From positions 248,001-312,000 of the forward strand of contig JACDDU010000001.1 of NCBI GenBank assembly GCA_013816845.1: DNA of 64,000 nucleotides, given 5' to 3'. The notes beneath the pieces are model-generated. The model had not been told where the DNA came from, did no database searches, and was given only the letters and a program-made list of their open reading frames with translations. The number at the start of each line of letters is the position of its first letter. The first letter of the stretch is position 1. Below are positions 39,481 through 51,119 of this stretch, piece after piece. The position numbers and the translations under genes were made by a program. The DNA comes from Gammaproteobacteria bacterium. Lineage in GTDB: Bacteria > Pseudomonadota > Gammaproteobacteria > DSM-16500.

Positions 39481-40896
39481 ATGCCTAATAAAAATATTAT
39501 TATCGTTGGTGCTGGGTTGTCGGGTTTAACAGCGATAATCAAATTTTTACAAAATGCTTCTACCAACCCTTCTCTTCAATTCGAAATTAATGTAATTGAG
39601 AAACGTTCTCTTAACTTTAATCGTCGTCAAAAATTAATAAATTTAAATAAACGCGAATTCCAAAACTTTCATGATTTTCCAACGAGCGCAAGCAATTATT
39701 GGGATGGATATTGTAAACAATTGTTTGATCCAAACGATCAATATAGTTTAAATCATGAAAAACAATTAGTTCATAAAGTGTACGGGATAATGCCAGAAGC
39801 GATCCTATCGAAACGAGAAAAATTTTTACGAAAGTTATTTCGGCAAGACTATAGCTATCTGCACCCCTTTACGAATAAAAAGACATTTAAGAATTTCTCA
39901 ATAAAAGAATTACAGTTTGCACTTTTAGAACATATCAATGAACTTCAAAATTCAGTACCGAATGTCGAGATAAATTGGCATGTAGAAAGCCAAATCAGAA
40001 ATATTGATTTTGAAACAAAAGAACTTACGGTGGTCGCAGGTGATAGAACCTATTTATTAAAATTTGATGCCATATTTAATTGCGAAGGTACCAAGGCAGA
40101 GACGACTGACATTATTAATACCAGTCTACCTCCGAATGTGAAAGAAAAATTTGCGTTTGAAAAAATTGATTTTCCCTTACTTTATCATTGCGCAGTGCGA
40201 TTAAAATTAAAGCCCAATGTTATCCCTCAAGAACCAAAAAGCTTGATCAAATTTTTTTCCCAACAGAAAAATAAAAATCATCATCTTGCGAAAAAATTTA
40301 AAAAAATTGGTTTTGTAAGTCCGACACCACCTAACTTATTTATTATAGATGATAATGCTTATAAGTATGAATTTGAAAAAGAGAAGTTAAGTTTAAGAAT
40401 ATTTGTGGCAAGTGAAATTCCTAAAAAAATTTATGACATCCCTGATCTTGCGGAAAGAAAAAAAATTATTATCCAATGGGCGAAATTAATTGCCTCAATA
40501 AGATATGGAATTAGTGATGAATTTTTTGAATTTGATGATCGCGGCGAAACTGATCACTATCAAATTAACGCGCTAACTTTTGCAAATGAATTAAAAGCTG
40601 TCAATAGGCCCGAAATAACGCTCCCCAATGGCGTCGTCATTTTTTTAGTGGGGGATGCTAATCTCTCCAATTTTTATCCAATGGGGTGTTCTGCTTTATT
40701 TGGATTAAATGAGGCGATTGAAGCTGTTGAATTAATATGCAAAGAAAATCAGTCTAAAGACAGCTATGTTCGATTATTCAATTTTTATCGACTTCACTTG
40801 GTTAATGAACTTGAGGCAATGGATTCCTTGCTGCATCGTGATTTTAAAGCTGAAATTGAAGAACAAAAACTCGCTAACCTAAACATGAATCCATGA
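39481..40896 (+). CDS. FAD-dependent oxidoreductase/monooxygenase-like protein
   Basis: 471 residues from ATG 39481, with GGAG nine bases upstream; an earlier in-frame TTG (39457) lies inside the 97-bp repeat. The N-terminus has the Rossmann dinucleotide fold (NIIIVGAGLSGLTAIIKFLQ, G-x-G-x-x-G), and a late GD motif (FLVGDANLSNFYPMGCSALF) binds the FAD ribityl chain as in class A flavin monooxygenases. In between, FNCEGTKAET resembles the adenine-contacting strand. The long, lysine-rich middle is unlike housekeeping enzymes. MICAL-type or squalene-epoxidase-type relatives are conceivable. The shared leader with the Tiki-like gene hints at a common accessory role. Confidence 0.7.
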   Translation: MPNKNIIIVGAGLSGLTAIIKFLQNASTNPSLQFEINVIEKRSLNFNRRQKLINLNKREFQNFHDFPTSASNYWDGYCKQLFDPNDQYSLNHEKQLVHKVYGIMPEAILSKREKFLRKLFRQDYSYLHPFTNKKTFKNFSIKELQFALLEHINELQNSVPNVEINWHVESQIRNIDFETKELTVVAGDRTYLLKFDAIFNCEGTKAETTDIINTSLPPNVKEKFAFEKIDFPLLYHCAVRLKLKPNVIPQEPKSLIKFFSQQKNKNHHLAKKFKKIGFVSPTPPNLFIIDDNAYKYEFEKEKLSLRIFVASEIPKKIYDIPDLAERKKIIIQWAKLIASIRYGISDEFFEFDDRGETDHYQINALTFANELKAVNRPEITLPNGVVIFLVGDANLSNFYPMGCSALFGLNEAIEAVELICKENQSKDSYVRLFNFYRLHLVNELEAMDSLLHRDFKAEIEEQKLANLNMNP

Positions 40897-40959
40897 TTAC
40901 ACCAGTAAAGCAGGGCGATTACTTGTAAATTTTAATTGTCCTTACTTTAGCAAGTAGGC

Positions 40960-41466
40960 TTAAATGGTAGGGGTCTTCTCAGCCTTTGTCGGTAAAAGCT
41001 CTACCAATTTTTCTAATGCTATCTTAATCGTTTTGTCCCGAATCTCGGTTCTATTTCCGGACAATTGCAACAAATGGACTTGGGTTGCAAAATCCCGCTG
41101 CGCAATAGCCATCCATACTGTTCCGACAGGATTTGCTGCACTTCCTCCGCCCGGGCCTGCGATGCCAGTGATAGCAATGCTAAAGTCTGCGGTGCTGTGC
41201 TCAAGTGCCCCTTCCGCCATTTCGCGTACCGTTGATTCACTGACTGCACCAAAACTTTCAAGTGTTAAAGGATTTACGCCAAGCATGGCACATTTCGCTT
41301 CATTGCTGTAACACACAAAGCCGCGATCGAACCATACCGAGCTGCCGGGTACACTAGTCAGCCTAAAGCTTAAGCCCCCGCCCGTACAGGATTCGGCAGT
41401 GGCAAGCATTAATTGTTCATGGGTTAAAATGGTAGCAATTTGAGTCAATATTTTTTCTTGGTCCAT
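40960..41466 (-). CDS. pncC: CinA-family nicotinamide-nucleotide amidase
   Basis: 168 residues from ATG 41466 (MDQEKI), preceded by AAGGAAGAAGG; a TTG at 41490 is rejected. The enzyme deamidates nicotinamide mononucleotide to nicotinate mononucleotide in pyridine-nucleotide recycling. The C-terminal CinA domain is complete: ATAESCTGGGLSFRLTSVPG with catalytic Ser, a VCYSNEAK strand, and SIAITGIAGPGGGS. The molybdopterin-binding half of long CinA is absent, as in E. coli PncC/YgaD. Divergent from mutS with about 60 bp between starts, a pairing near recA that is common in gammaproteobacteria. Confidence 0.92.
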   Translation of the reverse strand: MDQEKILTQIATILTHEQLMLATAESCTGGGLSFRLTSVPGSSVWFDRGFVCYSNEAKCAMLGVNPLTLESFGAVSESTVREMAEGALEHSTADFSIAITGIAGPGGGSAANPVGTVWMAIAQRDFATQVHLLQLSGNRTEIRDKTIKIALEKLVELLPTKAEKTPTI

Positions 41467-41527
41467 GTCTTTACCTTCTTCCTTAGGCAAGGTATAACTT
41501 TTTGGCTTGCAAGCAGGGAATTATGTT

Positions 41528-44089
41528 ATGTCGCAATTAGCTTTTGATCCAACCCCTACGTATACGCCCATGATACAACAATATTTGAAAATTAAGGGGT
41601 CCTATCCGCATACGTTGCTTTTTTATCGTATGGGTGATTTCTATGAACTTTTCTTTGACGATGCGATCCTGGCTGCTAAATTGTTAGACATTACCCTCAC
41701 GGCACGGGGCACTGTGCAAGGTAAACCTATTCCGATGGCTGGCGTGCCTTATCACGCGGCAGAAGGGTATATTGCGAAACTCATTCGTCACGGGCGATCC
41801 ATTGCAATTTGCGAGCAAGTAGGCGATCCGAAAACTTCCGCAGGACCTGTCGCACGTGAAGTAGTGCGAGTCTTAACACCAGGTACGGTGAGCGATACGG
41901 CTTTTCTGGAAGCTTCTACAGATAATTTTTTGTTGGCGTTTTGCGAAGCGAAAACTGGTTTTGGGATTGCAGCACTTGATATGAGCAGTGGCCGGTTTAT
42001 TGTGACCGAAGTTGAAACAATCGAAGCACTCATCAGTGAATTGCAACGTTTCAATCCTGCCGAAATTTTAATAAGCGAAACCTACCATTTCGATACGACG
42101 CTCATAGACATTGAAAATAAACTATGTCGTCTTCCATCGTGGGACTTTGATGCAGCAACTGCGTATCGTTTGCTTTGTGAGCAATTTAAAGTTCATGATT
42201 TAACAGGGTTTGGCTGCCAATCTCTTACACTTGGCATTAGTGCAGCGGGTGCGATCCTGCAATACATAAAAATCACAGAGCGAAGTAATCTAAGTCACAT
42301 TCAAAATATTCAAGTTGAATACCAAGCTGATTCGCTTATTTTAGATGCAGCGACCCGTCGAAATTTAGAACTCACCACTAATTTTTCTGGCGTAGAAGAG
42401 AAAACATTAATAGATGTGCTTGATCAAACAACCAGCGCGATGGGCTCGCGTTTATTAAAACGTTGGTTGAATCGCCCCTTGCGTGATCAAAGGGAGATTA
42501 GAAAACGGCAAGAAGCCGTAACCTTGCTTATTCATAACAGACAATATATTGAAATTCAAAAACATCTCAAAGGCTATGCAGACGTTGAGCGGATTGTGAC
42601 CCGCATCGCTTTAAAAACAGCCCGCCCGAGGGATTTAGCTGGCTTGCGGGAAACCTTACAAGCTTTACCACCCTTGCAAACATTATTAGCGCACTTCTCG
42701 CAAGGGTTATTGTTAGACGTTCGGGATGATATACAAAATTTTAGTGGCCTTTGTGACTTGCTGACGAAAGCCATCATTAATAATCCGCCCATGACAATTC
42801 GCGATGGGGGTGTCATCGCGATTGGTTTCGATCAAGAGCTCGATGAACTTCTTACCCTGAGTGAAAATGCGGGGGGTTATTTACTACAATTAGAAGAACA
42901 AGAAAAAAAGCGTACTGGATTGTCAACGCTCAAAGTTGGATATAATCGCATTCATGGTTATTACATTGAAGTGAGTCGTTTGCAAGGTCAGGAGCTACCC
43001 GCCAATTACACGAGACGACAAACGCTTAAAAACACTGAGCGTTTTATTACCCCTGAATTAAAAGTCTTTGAAGATAAAGCTTTGAGTGCAAAAGAGCGGG
43101 CTCTTGCGCGTGAAAAAATATTATATGAAGCTCTACTTCAACAACTTTTAAATTATCTAAGTCCATTAAAAAAATTAGCCAATGCGTTAGCAATCCTTGA
43201 TGTTATAGCGAATTTTGCATGCCTTGCCGATCATAACCACTGGTGCTGTCCAACGCTTGGCGATGAACCCGGTTTGCTCATTCAAGAAGGTCGTCATCCC
43301 GTGGTGGAAGCCATATCAAAGCAACCTTTCGTACCGAACAGTATTGAATTGGGAACGGGTACACAGATGTTGATTATTACAGGACCCAACATGGGCGGTA
43401 AATCAACTTATATGCGGCAAACCGCGCTGATTGTTTTGCTTGCGCATACGGGAAGTTTTGTTCCAGCAAAGACTGCCCATATCGGCAGTATTGATCGCAT
43501 TTTTACGCGCATCGGGGCAAGTGATGATTTAGCGAGTGGTCGTTCGACTTTCATGGTTGAGATGACAGAAACCGCTGTAATTATGCACCATGCAACACCT
43601 GCAAGTTTAGTCCTCATGGATGAAATTGGTCGAGGCACTAGCACTTTTGATGGTTTATCTCTTGCTTATGCATGCGCCCATTATTTGGCTAAAGAAATTG
43701 GCGCTTTAACCTTATTTGCAACTCACTATTTTGAATTAACTGCACTTGATGAGGAATTATCAGGTGTTGCTAACGTTCATTTAGATGCGACGGAACACGA
43801 AGAAAAATTAGTTTTTTTTCACACAGTGCAACCGGGTCCTGCTAACCAAAGTTACGGGATAGCTGTCGCTAAATTAGCGGGTCTTCCTGAACGGATTATC
43901 ATTCATGCGAAAACAAAATTAAATACACTCGAAAATCAATCAGTAAAAGAAATGGCGGTGCTCGCACCCGAACCGTCTTCAGTTACGGTCCATCCGGTTT
44001 TAAGCACTATCCTTGCATTGGATTTAGACGCCTTAACACCGCGAGAAGCGTTAGCGCAACTTTATGAATTAAAGTTAGCGCTTAACTAA
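41528..44089 (+). CDS. mutS: DNA mismatch repair protein MutS
   Basis: 853 residues from ATG 41528 (MSQLAFD); a TTG at 41507 is less likely. MutS recognises mismatches and starts methyl-directed repair. The mismatch-contacting F-x-E lies in [13 protein letters not shown]. The ATPase has Walker [14 protein letters not shown], signature [14 protein letters not shown], Walker [17 protein letters not shown] and the H-loop LFATHYFEL. Full length for MutS1. The last four bases overlap the end of the convergent unknown gene at 44086. Confidence 0.97.
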   Translation: MSQLAFDPTPTYTPMIQQYLKIKGSYPHTLLFYRMGDFYELFFDDAILAAKLLDITLTARGTVQGKPIPMAGVPYHAAEGYIAKLIRHGRSIAICEQVGDPKTSAGPVAREVVRVLTPGTVSDTAFLEASTDNFLLAFCEAKTGFGIAALDMSSGRFIVTEVETIEALISELQRFNPAEILISETYHFDTTLIDIENKLCRLPSWDFDAATAYRLLCEQFKVHDLTGFGCQSLTLGISAAGAILQYIKITERSNLSHIQNIQVEYQADSLILDAATRRNLELTTNFSGVEEKTLIDVLDQTTSAMGSRLLKRWLNRPLRDQREIRKRQEAVTLLIHNRQYIEIQKHLKGYADVERIVTRIALKTARPRDLAGLRETLQALPPLQTLLAHFSQGLLLDVRDDIQNFSGLCDLLTKAIINNPPMTIRDGGVIAIGFDQELDELLTLSENAGGYLLQLEEQEKKRTGLSTLKVGYNRIHGYYIEVSRLQGQELPANYTRRQTLKNTERFITPELKVFEDKALSAKERALAREKILYEALLQQLLNYLSPLKKLANALAILDVIANFACLADHNHWCCPTLGDEPGLLIQEGRHPVVEAISKQPFVPNSIELGTGTQMLIITGPNMGGKSTYMRQTALIVLLAHTGSFVPAKTAHIGSIDRIFTRIGASDDLASGRSTFMVEMTETAVIMHHATPASLVLMDEIGRGTSTFDGLSLAYACAHYLAKEIGALTLFATHYFELTALDEELSGVANVHLDATEHEEKLVFFHTVQPGPANQSYGIAVAKLAGLPERIIIHAKTKLNTLENQSVKEMAVLAPEPSSVTVHPVLSTILALDLDALTPREALAQLYELKLALN

Positions 44090-45858
44090 TTTTTACTGAA
44101 TATTTGATTTTGTCTTTTAGGTAATTCATTTAAAAAATGAGCAATAAAATCAGCAGAACTATTATATTTCAGATTAAATTCTGAAGCTTTACGTATGGCA
44201 TCACGAATAAGTGAATGCCATGTAAGGGGTAAATCATGTTTTGCAGTAACATCATGGTTTCTGAGTCCACTGGCTAGGGTATGCTGACGTAAGAAATTAA
44301 ATACATCGCTTGATAAATAAAGCATGACTTGTCTGAATTCATCTAAAGTTTTACAAGACGTAATACTTTTTTTGATAGGTGCATAAGCCGTATGTTTAGC
44401 AGTAACTGCAAGATCGCCCGTCGGGTCTTGAAATTGAGCGTGTAAAATATTGGCGTGGACAAAATGTAAGTAATCTAGTGAATGTTCATATTCAGGTGGA
44501 TTTTGGAGAACCACCGTGTAGTGACGATTAGCATATTCTCCCCCTTTTTTATACTTATTCATTAAATCATCCCATTTGTTTTTAAAATCAGGATTTTTAA
44601 TAGCTTGAAGTAAGTGTCTATAGGCCAAACATACATTATTAAAGTTTTTATCTTCAGCAAAGATGGGGATGATTTTTTCAGCAAAACTTTTAAGTTGATC
44701 GAGTTGTCTTGCTTCCATCGTACTACTAAGTTGGATTGCTTGGTTAAAGAAGACCAACGCGACTTGTTTCCAAGTTTCAGTATGAGCCGTATGAAAAAAA
44801 GCAGATCGTTGGGTTTTCAAAAAACTAAAAATTTTTTCATGCTCAATGAAATTGAACATATCCTTTAACGATTCAAAATCATTTAAATGTTCGACGCAAC
44901 TACCAATAATACCGACAGATCTTGGTTTTAATTCAGGTGTTTTTTTAGGTAAGCCGCATTCCGCTTGTAAGTGTTCAATTTGTTTAGTAAGAACCTTATG
45001 CCTAATTTCGAAAATCGTTGTTTGTTCATCACTATGAGTGGCTGCATAGTCATTTAAGCTGGCAAAAATTTTTGAAGCAGGTAAACGATTTTGCATAACT
45101 TCAATCATCCAGTCATAATTTTCGTCAGCATTGCTTTGGGTGAAACAATAATTTTCCGCAACGGTTTTTCGTTGGTAATCATAAACATTATCATCGACCA
45201 ATCCAATGCAAGACGCAGGTAATTTGCCTTCTGCCAGCACGGTATTAGACATTGCAAGCAAGGTAATTTTACCTTGGCCCTCTTTACCCGTGCTATCTGC
45301 CAACCCATTTAAAAACCATACAAGCTTGTTGATTGTTTCTTGGGAAAGATCATGATTTTCCAGCAGGATATCAACATCTGGATAATCCTCTTTTGCAAGC
45401 GCAGCTAATTTACTTTCTATAACAGCAACTTCTGCTTCATTGCAAGTAAGTTCAGTAAGGTTGTTTAAAATTTCAAGACTTTGCCAATGATAAGCAACAT
45501 GCATCGCATCAGATTTTGTTAAAAACGTGCGATCTACACCTAAGGTATAGTCTAAAAGTTCATATACTTTTTCTCGGATATAACTGTCTTCGCCAACAAA
45601 TACCATGTTCTGGGCAATCATCGTGGTTTTAACATTATTCATGGCCAGAATACTTAAACCAACTTTTAAAATTGCTGCGTAGTCATGGGGAATAAAAACA
45701 TTGGCAATGGCATTAATGTTGGAATTAAAAAATACACCACGCGCTTGTATGGTTTCCATTTCAGCGTCGGAAGCTGGAAAACTTAATTTTGAAAGTTTAT
45801 TAATAGCGCCATCAAAATCGATATTTTCAATGGCTATAACGGGAGAGCCGGATGGCAT
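44086..45858 (-). CDS. Large hypothetical protein, effector-like
   Basis: 590 residues, ATG 45858. No signal peptide, membrane helix or recognised domain. The N-terminal 90 residues (ending with a hydrophobic [12 protein letters not shown]) are alpha/beta; the rest is helical with many His, Asn and Leu, and two short CxxH-like stretches but no metal motif. The end ([12 protein letters not shown]) is polar and basic. It lies 38 bp downstream of rluB in the same direction, so it may be transcribed from the scpB-rluB promoter, yet it looks like an accessory insertion between mutS and rluB. It ends overlapping the mutS stop by four bases. Confidence 0.65.
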   Translation of the reverse strand: MPSGSPVIAIENIDFDGAINKLSKLSFPASDAEMETIQARGVFFNSNINAIANVFIPHDYAAILKVGLSILAMNNVKTTMIAQNMVFVGEDSYIREKVYELLDYTLGVDRTFLTKSDAMHVAYHWQSLEILNNLTELTCNEAEVAVIESKLAALAKEDYPDVDILLENHDLSQETINKLVWFLNGLADSTGKEGQGKITLLAMSNTVLAEGKLPASCIGLVDDNVYDYQRKTVAENYCFTQSNADENYDWMIEVMQNRLPASKIFASLNDYAATHSDEQTTIFEIRHKVLTKQIEHLQAECGLPKKTPELKPRSVGIIGSCVEHLNDFESLKDMFNFIEHEKIFSFLKTQRSAFFHTAHTETWKQVALVFFNQAIQLSSTMEARQLDQLKSFAEKIIPIFAEDKNFNNVCLAYRHLLQAIKNPDFKNKWDDLMNKYKKGGEYANRHYTVVLQNPPEYEHSLDYLHFVHANILHAQFQDPTGDLAVTAKHTAYAPIKKSITSCKTLDEFRQVMLYLSSDVFNFLRQHTLASGLRNHDVTAKHDLPLTWHSLIRDAIRKASEFNLKYNSSADFIAHFLNELPKRQNQIFSKN

Positions 45859-45896
45859 AATAAATCCTTTTTTATAATTTTTTTATTAACGTCGTC

Positions 45897-46637
45897 TTAC
45901 TGGCTTTTCTGAAGTGATTTAATTAAGACATCAATTTCTTCTTCATCTAATTCTTTGAACTTGCCACGGCGTAAGTAAGGTGGCAAGAAAATACTTCCAA
46001 ATCGAACGCGGATAAGGCGGCTCACACTGTAATCTAATTTTTCCCACATTCGTCTGACTAAACGATTGCGTCCTTCGCTTACTGTGACATGATACCAGTG
46101 ATTGCTTCCCGATCCACCCGCATCCACGATGGTTTTAAATTGGGCTAACCCATCCTCTAAATAGAGGCCTTGTTCTAACTTATTCAGCGCTGCCGGGGTT
46201 ACTTCTCCACGAATCCGCACCGCATATTCACGTTCAATTTGTGAACTGGGATGCATGAGTTTATGAGCGAGTTCTCCATCATTAGTAATTAGCAAAAGAC
46301 CTGAAGTGTTAAAATCTAACCGCCCCACGGTAATCCATCGACTGTTGCGAATCATAGGTAAGTTTTCAAAAATGGTAGGTCTTCGTTCAGGATCATGCCG
46401 CGTACACAACTCACCTTCTGGTTTATTGTAAAGTAACACACGAGTTTTTTGTTGATGTGATTTACTCAGCTTGACTTCGCGGCCATCCATGAAAACGCTG
46501 TCATGATAACTCATGCGATCGCCGATGACGGCAACTTTACCATTGATGGTAATTCTTCCTTCGCCAATCCAAGCTTCAACTTGACGCCGCGAACCGACAC
46601 CTGCATGTGCTAATATTTTTTGTATTTTTTCACTCAT
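45897..46637 (-). CDS. rluB: 23S rRNA pseudouridine synthase RluB
   Basis: 246 residues. It isomerises U2605 (E. coli numbering) of 23S rRNA. The S4 RNA-binding domain is at 2-60 (IQKILAHAGVGSRRQVEAWI). The RsuA/RluB/RluE catalytic motif GRLDFNTSGLLLITNDG carries the nucleophilic Asp. The later EGRNRLVRRMWEKLDYSVSR segment is also conserved. The long basic/acidic tail of E. coli RluB is nearly absent. The start overlaps the scpB stop by eight bases, so the two are translationally coupled. Confidence 0.93.
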   Translation of the reverse strand: MSEKIQKILAHAGVGSRRQVEAWIGEGRITINGKVAVIGDRMSYHDSVFMDGREVKLSKSHQQKTRVLLYNKPEGELCTRHDPERRPTIFENLPMIRNSRWITVGRLDFNTSGLLLITNDGELAHKLMHPSSQIEREYAVRIRGEVTPAALNKLEQGLYLEDGLAQFKTIVDAGGSGSNHWYHVTVSEGRNRLVRRMWEKLDYSVSRLIRVRFGSIFLPPYLRRGKFKELDEEEIDVLIKSLQKSQ

Positions 46638-47235
46638 GGTTACTCACTTGGTGATCAGTTTCTGTTTCAATTGACAATTGAACTTGTAATTGGGCTTCTT
46701 GAGTTTCTAAATTTTTAAATTCGGTGAGAGGGGGGAGTGCTGTTAAGGTGGTTAAGTTAAAGTGGTCCAAAAAGTTTTTCGTAGTGCCTAAGATGGCAGG
46801 CTTACCAGGGACATCTCGATAACCAACTACACGGATCCATTCTTTTTCTAATAGCGATTTAATAATGTGACTTGAAACGGTAACACCACGAATGTCTTCA
46901 ATTTCTGCCCGGGTTATGGGTTGCCGATAGGCAATGATTGCTAATGTCTCTAAAAACGCCCGCGAATAACGCGGCATGCGTTCATCCCATAATTTAGTGA
47001 GCCACGGAGAAAGTTCTGCTTTAGCTTGCAAACGAAAGCCACTTGCAACTTCTTGCAGCATAATACCGCTTTCACGATGGCGTGCTTCTAAATTCGCTAA
47101 AGCTTGCTTAATATCAGCCGTCGCGGGTCTTTCTTCTTCAGAAAATAAATTTTGTAAATTAGACACGCTTAAAGGTGTGCCTGCCACCATCAAGGCAGCT
47201 TCAATAATGGCTTGTAATTTTTCCAGGGTCATCAT
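46630..47235 (-). CDS. scpB: Segregation and condensation protein B
   Basis: 201 residues from ATG 47235, chosen for GGAG six bases upstream; ATG 47268 has none. ScpB dimers join ScpA and SMC in the bacterial condensin that compacts and segregates the chromosome. Two winged-helix domains are recognisable: LQAIIEAALMVAGTPLSVSN at the start, and the conserved LETLAIIAYRQPITRAEIED, then GVTVSSHIIKSLLEKEWIRV. The partner scpA, usually directly upstream, is not adjacent here; ribF lies divergently instead. Confidence 0.92.
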   Translation of the reverse strand: MMTLEKLQAIIEAALMVAGTPLSVSNLQNLFSEEERPATADIKQALANLEARHRESGIMLQEVASGFRLQAKAELSPWLTKLWDERMPRYSRAFLETLAIIAYRQPITRAEIEDIRGVTVSSHIIKSLLEKEWIRVVGYRDVPGKPAILGTTKNFLDHFNLTTLTALPPLTEFKNLETQEAQLQVQLSIETETDHQVSNHE

Positions 47236-47336
47236 TCTTGTCTCCAACGACTGAGTTAGCTCATACATGCTAGCAAAAAGTTAAGAATTAACCTATATTT
47301 TGCCGCTTAGAACGCATAGAAATAATTAGGTTACGC

Positions 47337-48278
47337 ATGTCGACAGCATTAATTCGGTCATTTCACCCGCTACCTGCTTCCTCTAAAGGTGGTATTGTCA
47401 CTATCGGTAATTTTGATGGCGTGCATCTTGGTCATCAAGCCTTGCTAGAAAAAGTATTAACGACAGCAAAAACTTCTCAAATACCAAGCGTCGTCCTGAC
47501 TTTTGAACCGCATCCTTTTGAATTTTTTCAGCATAATCCCTTTTCTATTCCCAGGCTGACACGCTTGCGGGAAAAATACATTTTAATGCAAAGGTTAGGG
47601 ATCGATAATCTTGTTATTCTCCGGTTTAATCAATTGCTTGCGAAGCGCTCCCCGGATGGATTTATTAGAGACCTTTTCACTGCTTTGGCGCCGCGTCAGA
47701 TCATTGTAGGTGATGATTTTCGTTTTGGCTATCAGCGTAAAGGTGATTTTGGCTTATTAAAGCAAATGGGCGAAACCTTAGGGTTTGAAGTATCAGCTAT
47801 GCCAACGACCCTTTTAGATAATGAGCGGGTGAGTAGTACGCGGGTGCGTAAGGCGCTTGCTATTGATGATTTGAAGTTGGCTCAGCGATTATTAGGACGG
47901 CCTTACAGTATGATAGGTCGTGTTGTGCGCGGGGATGGTCAGGGACGCGCATGGGGATTTCCCACCGCGAATCTTTTTCTTCATCGTAGCCTCACTGCAG
48001 TAAAAGGGGTGTATGCAGTTCGTATGCACGGGATAACTGCGCATCCTTTGTTGGGTGTGGCAAACGTTGGGATTCGGCCAACTGTGGGTGGAACCCGCTG
48101 CTTGCTCGAGGTAAACTTATTTGATTTTGATCAAGATATTTACGGTCGAGAAGTTGAAGTGGAATTTTGTGCTAAGCTGCGCGAAGAAGAATATTATCCA
48201 TCAATTGATCTACTTAAAGAACAAATTGCTCGTGATGTAGTGGTCGCAAAAGCTTATTTTGAGAATGGAGTGTTATGA
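47337..48278 (+). CDS. ribF: Bifunctional riboflavin kinase / FAD synthetase
   Basis: 313 residues. It makes FMN and then FAD. The N-terminal adenylyltransferase has [14 protein letters not shown] and the late [10 protein letters not shown] motif. The C-terminal flavokinase has [20 protein letters not shown] with the P-T-A-N nucleotide/flavin site and a closing V-E-V-E-F region. Length is normal. The stop overlaps the ileS start (ATGA, 48275-48278), and ribF-ileS-lspA is the standard gammaproteobacterial operon order. Confidence 0.96.
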   Translation: MSTALIRSFHPLPASSKGGIVTIGNFDGVHLGHQALLEKVLTTAKTSQIPSVVLTFEPHPFEFFQHNPFSIPRLTRLREKYILMQRLGIDNLVILRFNQLLAKRSPDGFIRDLFTALAPRQIIVGDDFRFGYQRKGDFGLLKQMGETLGFEVSAMPTTLLDNERVSSTRVRKALAIDDLKLAQRLLGRPYSMIGRVVRGDGQGRAWGFPTANLFLHRSLTAVKGVYAVRMHGITAHPLLGVANVGIRPTVGGTRCLLEVNLFDFDQDIYGREVEVEFCAKLREEEYYPSIDLLKEQIARDVVVAKAYFENGVL

Positions 48279-51088
48279 ATAATTATAAAAATACCCTTAA
48301 TTTGCCGCAAACTGACTTTCCAATGAAAGCAAATTTGTCCCAACGTGAGCCTACTTTCTTGAAACGTTGGGAAGAGATGGGATTATATGAACAACTTCGT
48401 CGGCAGGGTGTGGGTCGACCAAAGTTTGTCCTCCATATCGGTCCACCTTATGCTAATGGTCATATTCACCTTGGTACTGCTACTAACACCATTCTTAAGG
48501 ACATAACGATTAAATCCAAAACATTGGCAGGATTTGATGCGCCTTATGTGCCGGGGTGGGATTGTCATGGCCTACCCATTGAATTAAATGTTGAGAAAAA
48601 AATTGGTAAACCCGGCCGTAAGGTGACGCCTGCGGAATTTAGAAAGACATGCCGTGATTATGCCGCAGGATTTATTGACATTCAGCGTAGTGAATTTAAA
48701 CGTCTAGGGATTATTGCCGATTGGGATCATCCCTATCGCACAATGGATTTCGGATATGAAGCTAATATTATTCGTAGCCTAGCCAAAATCATTGAACGCG
48801 GCCATGTGGAGAAAGGTTATAAACCTGTGCATTGGTGTTTGGATTGCGCCTCTGCATTAGCAGAAGCTGAAGTTGAGTATAAGGAAAAAACTTCACTCGC
48901 AATTGATGTTCGTTTTGCCCTAGCGGAAACGGCCGATTTTTGGCAACGTTTTCCAAATCTTCAAAAAGGTATGGGCCCCCTTTCCATTCCTATCTGGACT
49001 ACAACCCCATGGTCCTTACCTGCCAATGAAGCTGTCGCGCTCAATCCATTGTTGCAATATGCTCTGGTTGAATTAGCCGGTGTGGAACAAATTATTATTG
49101 CCGCCGATTTAGTGGAAACCGTGGTCAAACGTTATGAGATTGAACAGTATCGCGTTCTTGGCACCTTTCGAGGCGATGCGCTTGAAAGTCAAAAATTAAA
49201 ACATCCATTTTATGATAAATTTGTGCCCGTTATCTTAGGCGATCATGTTACGGTTGAAACAGGAACAGGCGCTGTGCATACCGCACCCGCCCATGGTGTT
49301 GATGATTATACGATTGGTAAGAAATATAAATTACCCATGATTAATCCTGTGGGAAATGATGGGTGTTACATTCCAGAAACGCCGCTCTTTGCGGGTCAAC
49401 ATGTCTTAACGGTGAATGATAAAATTATCGATGCAATCAAAACGCATCATGCTTTATTGCATCAAGAAAAAATGACACACAGTTATCCACACTGTTGGCG
49501 ACATAAGACACCTATTATTTTCCGTGCAACACCGCAATGGTTTATTAGTATGGATCGCCAAAATTTGCGCGCTGAGGCCCTTACTGCAGTTGATCGTGTG
49601 CAGTGGATTCCAGATTGGGGTAAAACAAGAATAACCAGCATGCTTGATAATCGTCCCGATTGGTGTATTTCCAGGCAACGCGCTTGGGGCGTTCCCCTCG
49701 CTTTATTCATCGACAAACAAACTGATGCGCTACATCCTGATACGATCAATTTAATGGAACAAGTGGCCAAACTTGTTGAAGAACAAGGAATTGAAGCTTG
49801 GTTTGCCTTAGATCCAAAAACATTATTAGGCGACGATGCTGCGCAATATCAAAAAGTAAATGATGTGCTGGATGTTTGGTATGATTCCGGCGTATCGCAT
49901 GAGTGTGTGTTGCGGCAAAATCCGCAGCTCCATTTTCCTGCGGACCTTGTTCTTGAAGGCTCAGATCAACATCGTGGATGGTTCCAATCGCTTTTATTAA
50001 CTTCCCTTGCGATTAATGGCGTTGAGCCTTACAAAGCCGTATTAACGCACGGTTACGTGGTCGATGGTCAGGGCCGAAAAATGTCAAAATCTTTGGGAAA
50101 TGTTATCGCTCCCGAAGAAGTAATTCGCACTTTAGGTGCTGATGTGTTGCGCCTCTGGGTTGCATCCGTTGATTATCGTGCTGAAATTAATGTTTCAAAA
50201 GAAATTTTAAATCGTATGTCTGAAGCTTATCGCCGTATCCGTAATACTGCGCGCTTTTTACTTTCTAATTTGCATGGGTTTGACCCAGACCAACATTGGG
50301 TTCCCGTAGATCAAATGCTGATGTTGGATCGATTTGCACTTGATCAAACGAGCCGTATTCAAACTGAAATCACCCAAGCTTTCACTGCTTATCAATTTCA
50401 CGCTATCGCGCAAAAGTTACATCAATTTTGTGTAACAGATTTGGGTGGTTTTTATTTAGATATTATCAAAGATCGTCAATATACCATGGCAACTGATAGC
50501 TTAGGCCGCCGTTCTGCTCAAACAGCGATGTATCATATTATTCAAGCTTTAGTTCGGTGGATGGCCCCTATTTTAAGTTTTACGGCCGAAGAAATTTGGT
50601 CTTATTTACCGAATAACCGCGAGCCCTCCGTTTTTTTAACGACTTGGTATGAACACCTACCAACGTTACCGCAAGACACTTTAATGAATGAAGATTATTG
50701 GAAAAAAATTCGTGAAGTGCGTGATGCAGTGAATAAAGAAATTGAAAAACATCGCAACTTAGGAACCATAGGATCATCACTGGAAGCCGATGTTATTCTT
50801 TACTGCGCGCCTCAATTGCAACATCAGTTGGATGCGTTAGGGGATGAATTACGTTTTGTCTTATTAACATCTTCCGCTAAAGTAATTCCAGAGCATGCAG
50901 GACCTGTTGATGCGACAACTTCTGATGTGCCAGGACTTACTTTTAAAATCACGGCAACTGAAGCGGTTAAATGTGAACGCTGTTGGCATCGTGTTGCAGA
51001 TGTGGGTCATAATCCCGAGTATCCTGGCATTTGTTTACGTTGCGTTACTAATATTACAACTGATGGGGAGGTAAGACGTTTTGCGTAA
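48275..51088 (+). CDS. ileS: Isoleucyl-tRNA synthetase
   Basis: 937 residues. Class I synthetase: HIGH motif in [16 protein letters not shown] in [12 protein letters not shown]1 editing domain with [15 protein letters not shown] and the [12 protein letters not shown] motif, and a C-terminal zinc finger CERCWHRV...C-L-R-C. Complete length compared with E. coli (938). Start overlaps the ribF stop by four bases. The bacterial (mupirocin-sensitive, type 1) architecture is suggested by the C-terminal zinc site. Confidence 0.97.
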   Translation: MNNYKNTLNLPQTDFPMKANLSQREPTFLKRWEEMGLYEQLRRQGVGRPKFVLHIGPPYANGHIHLGTATNTILKDITIKSKTLAGFDAPYVPGWDCHGLPIELNVEKKIGKPGRKVTPAEFRKTCRDYAAGFIDIQRSEFKRLGIIADWDHPYRTMDFGYEANIIRSLAKIIERGHVEKGYKPVHWCLDCASALAEAEVEYKEKTSLAIDVRFALAETADFWQRFPNLQKGMGPLSIPIWTTTPWSLPANEAVALNPLLQYALVELAGVEQIIIAADLVETVVKRYEIEQYRVLGTFRGDALESQKLKHPFYDKFVPVILGDHVTVETGTGAVHTAPAHGVDDYTIGKKYKLPMINPVGNDGCYIPETPLFAGQHVLTVNDKIIDAIKTHHALLHQEKMTHSYPHCWRHKTPIIFRATPQWFISMDRQNLRAEALTAVDRVQWIPDWGKTRITSMLDNRPDWCISRQRAWGVPLALFIDKQTDALHPDTINLMEQVAKLVEEQGIEAWFALDPKTLLGDDAAQYQKVNDVLDVWYDSGVSHECVLRQNPQLHFPADLVLEGSDQHRGWFQSLLLTSLAINGVEPYKAVLTHGYVVDGQGRKMSKSLGNVIAPEEVIRTLGADVLRLWVASVDYRAEINVSKEILNRMSEAYRRIRNTARFLLSNLHGFDPDQHWVPVDQMLMLDRFALDQTSRIQTEITQAFTAYQFHAIAQKLHQFCVTDLGGFYLDIIKDRQYTMATDSLGRRSAQTAMYHIIQALVRWMAPILSFTAEEIWSYLPNNREPSVFLTTWYEHLPTLPQDTLMNEDYWKKIREVRDAVNKEIEKHRNLGTIGSSLEADVILYCAPQLQHQLDALGDELRFVLLTSSAKVIPEHAGPVDATTSDVPGLTFKITATEAVKCERCWHRVADVGHNPEYPGICLRCVTNITTDGEVRRFA

Positions 51089-51119
51089 TTCCTCGGAGCC
51101 AATAACACAAGGACCAGTC

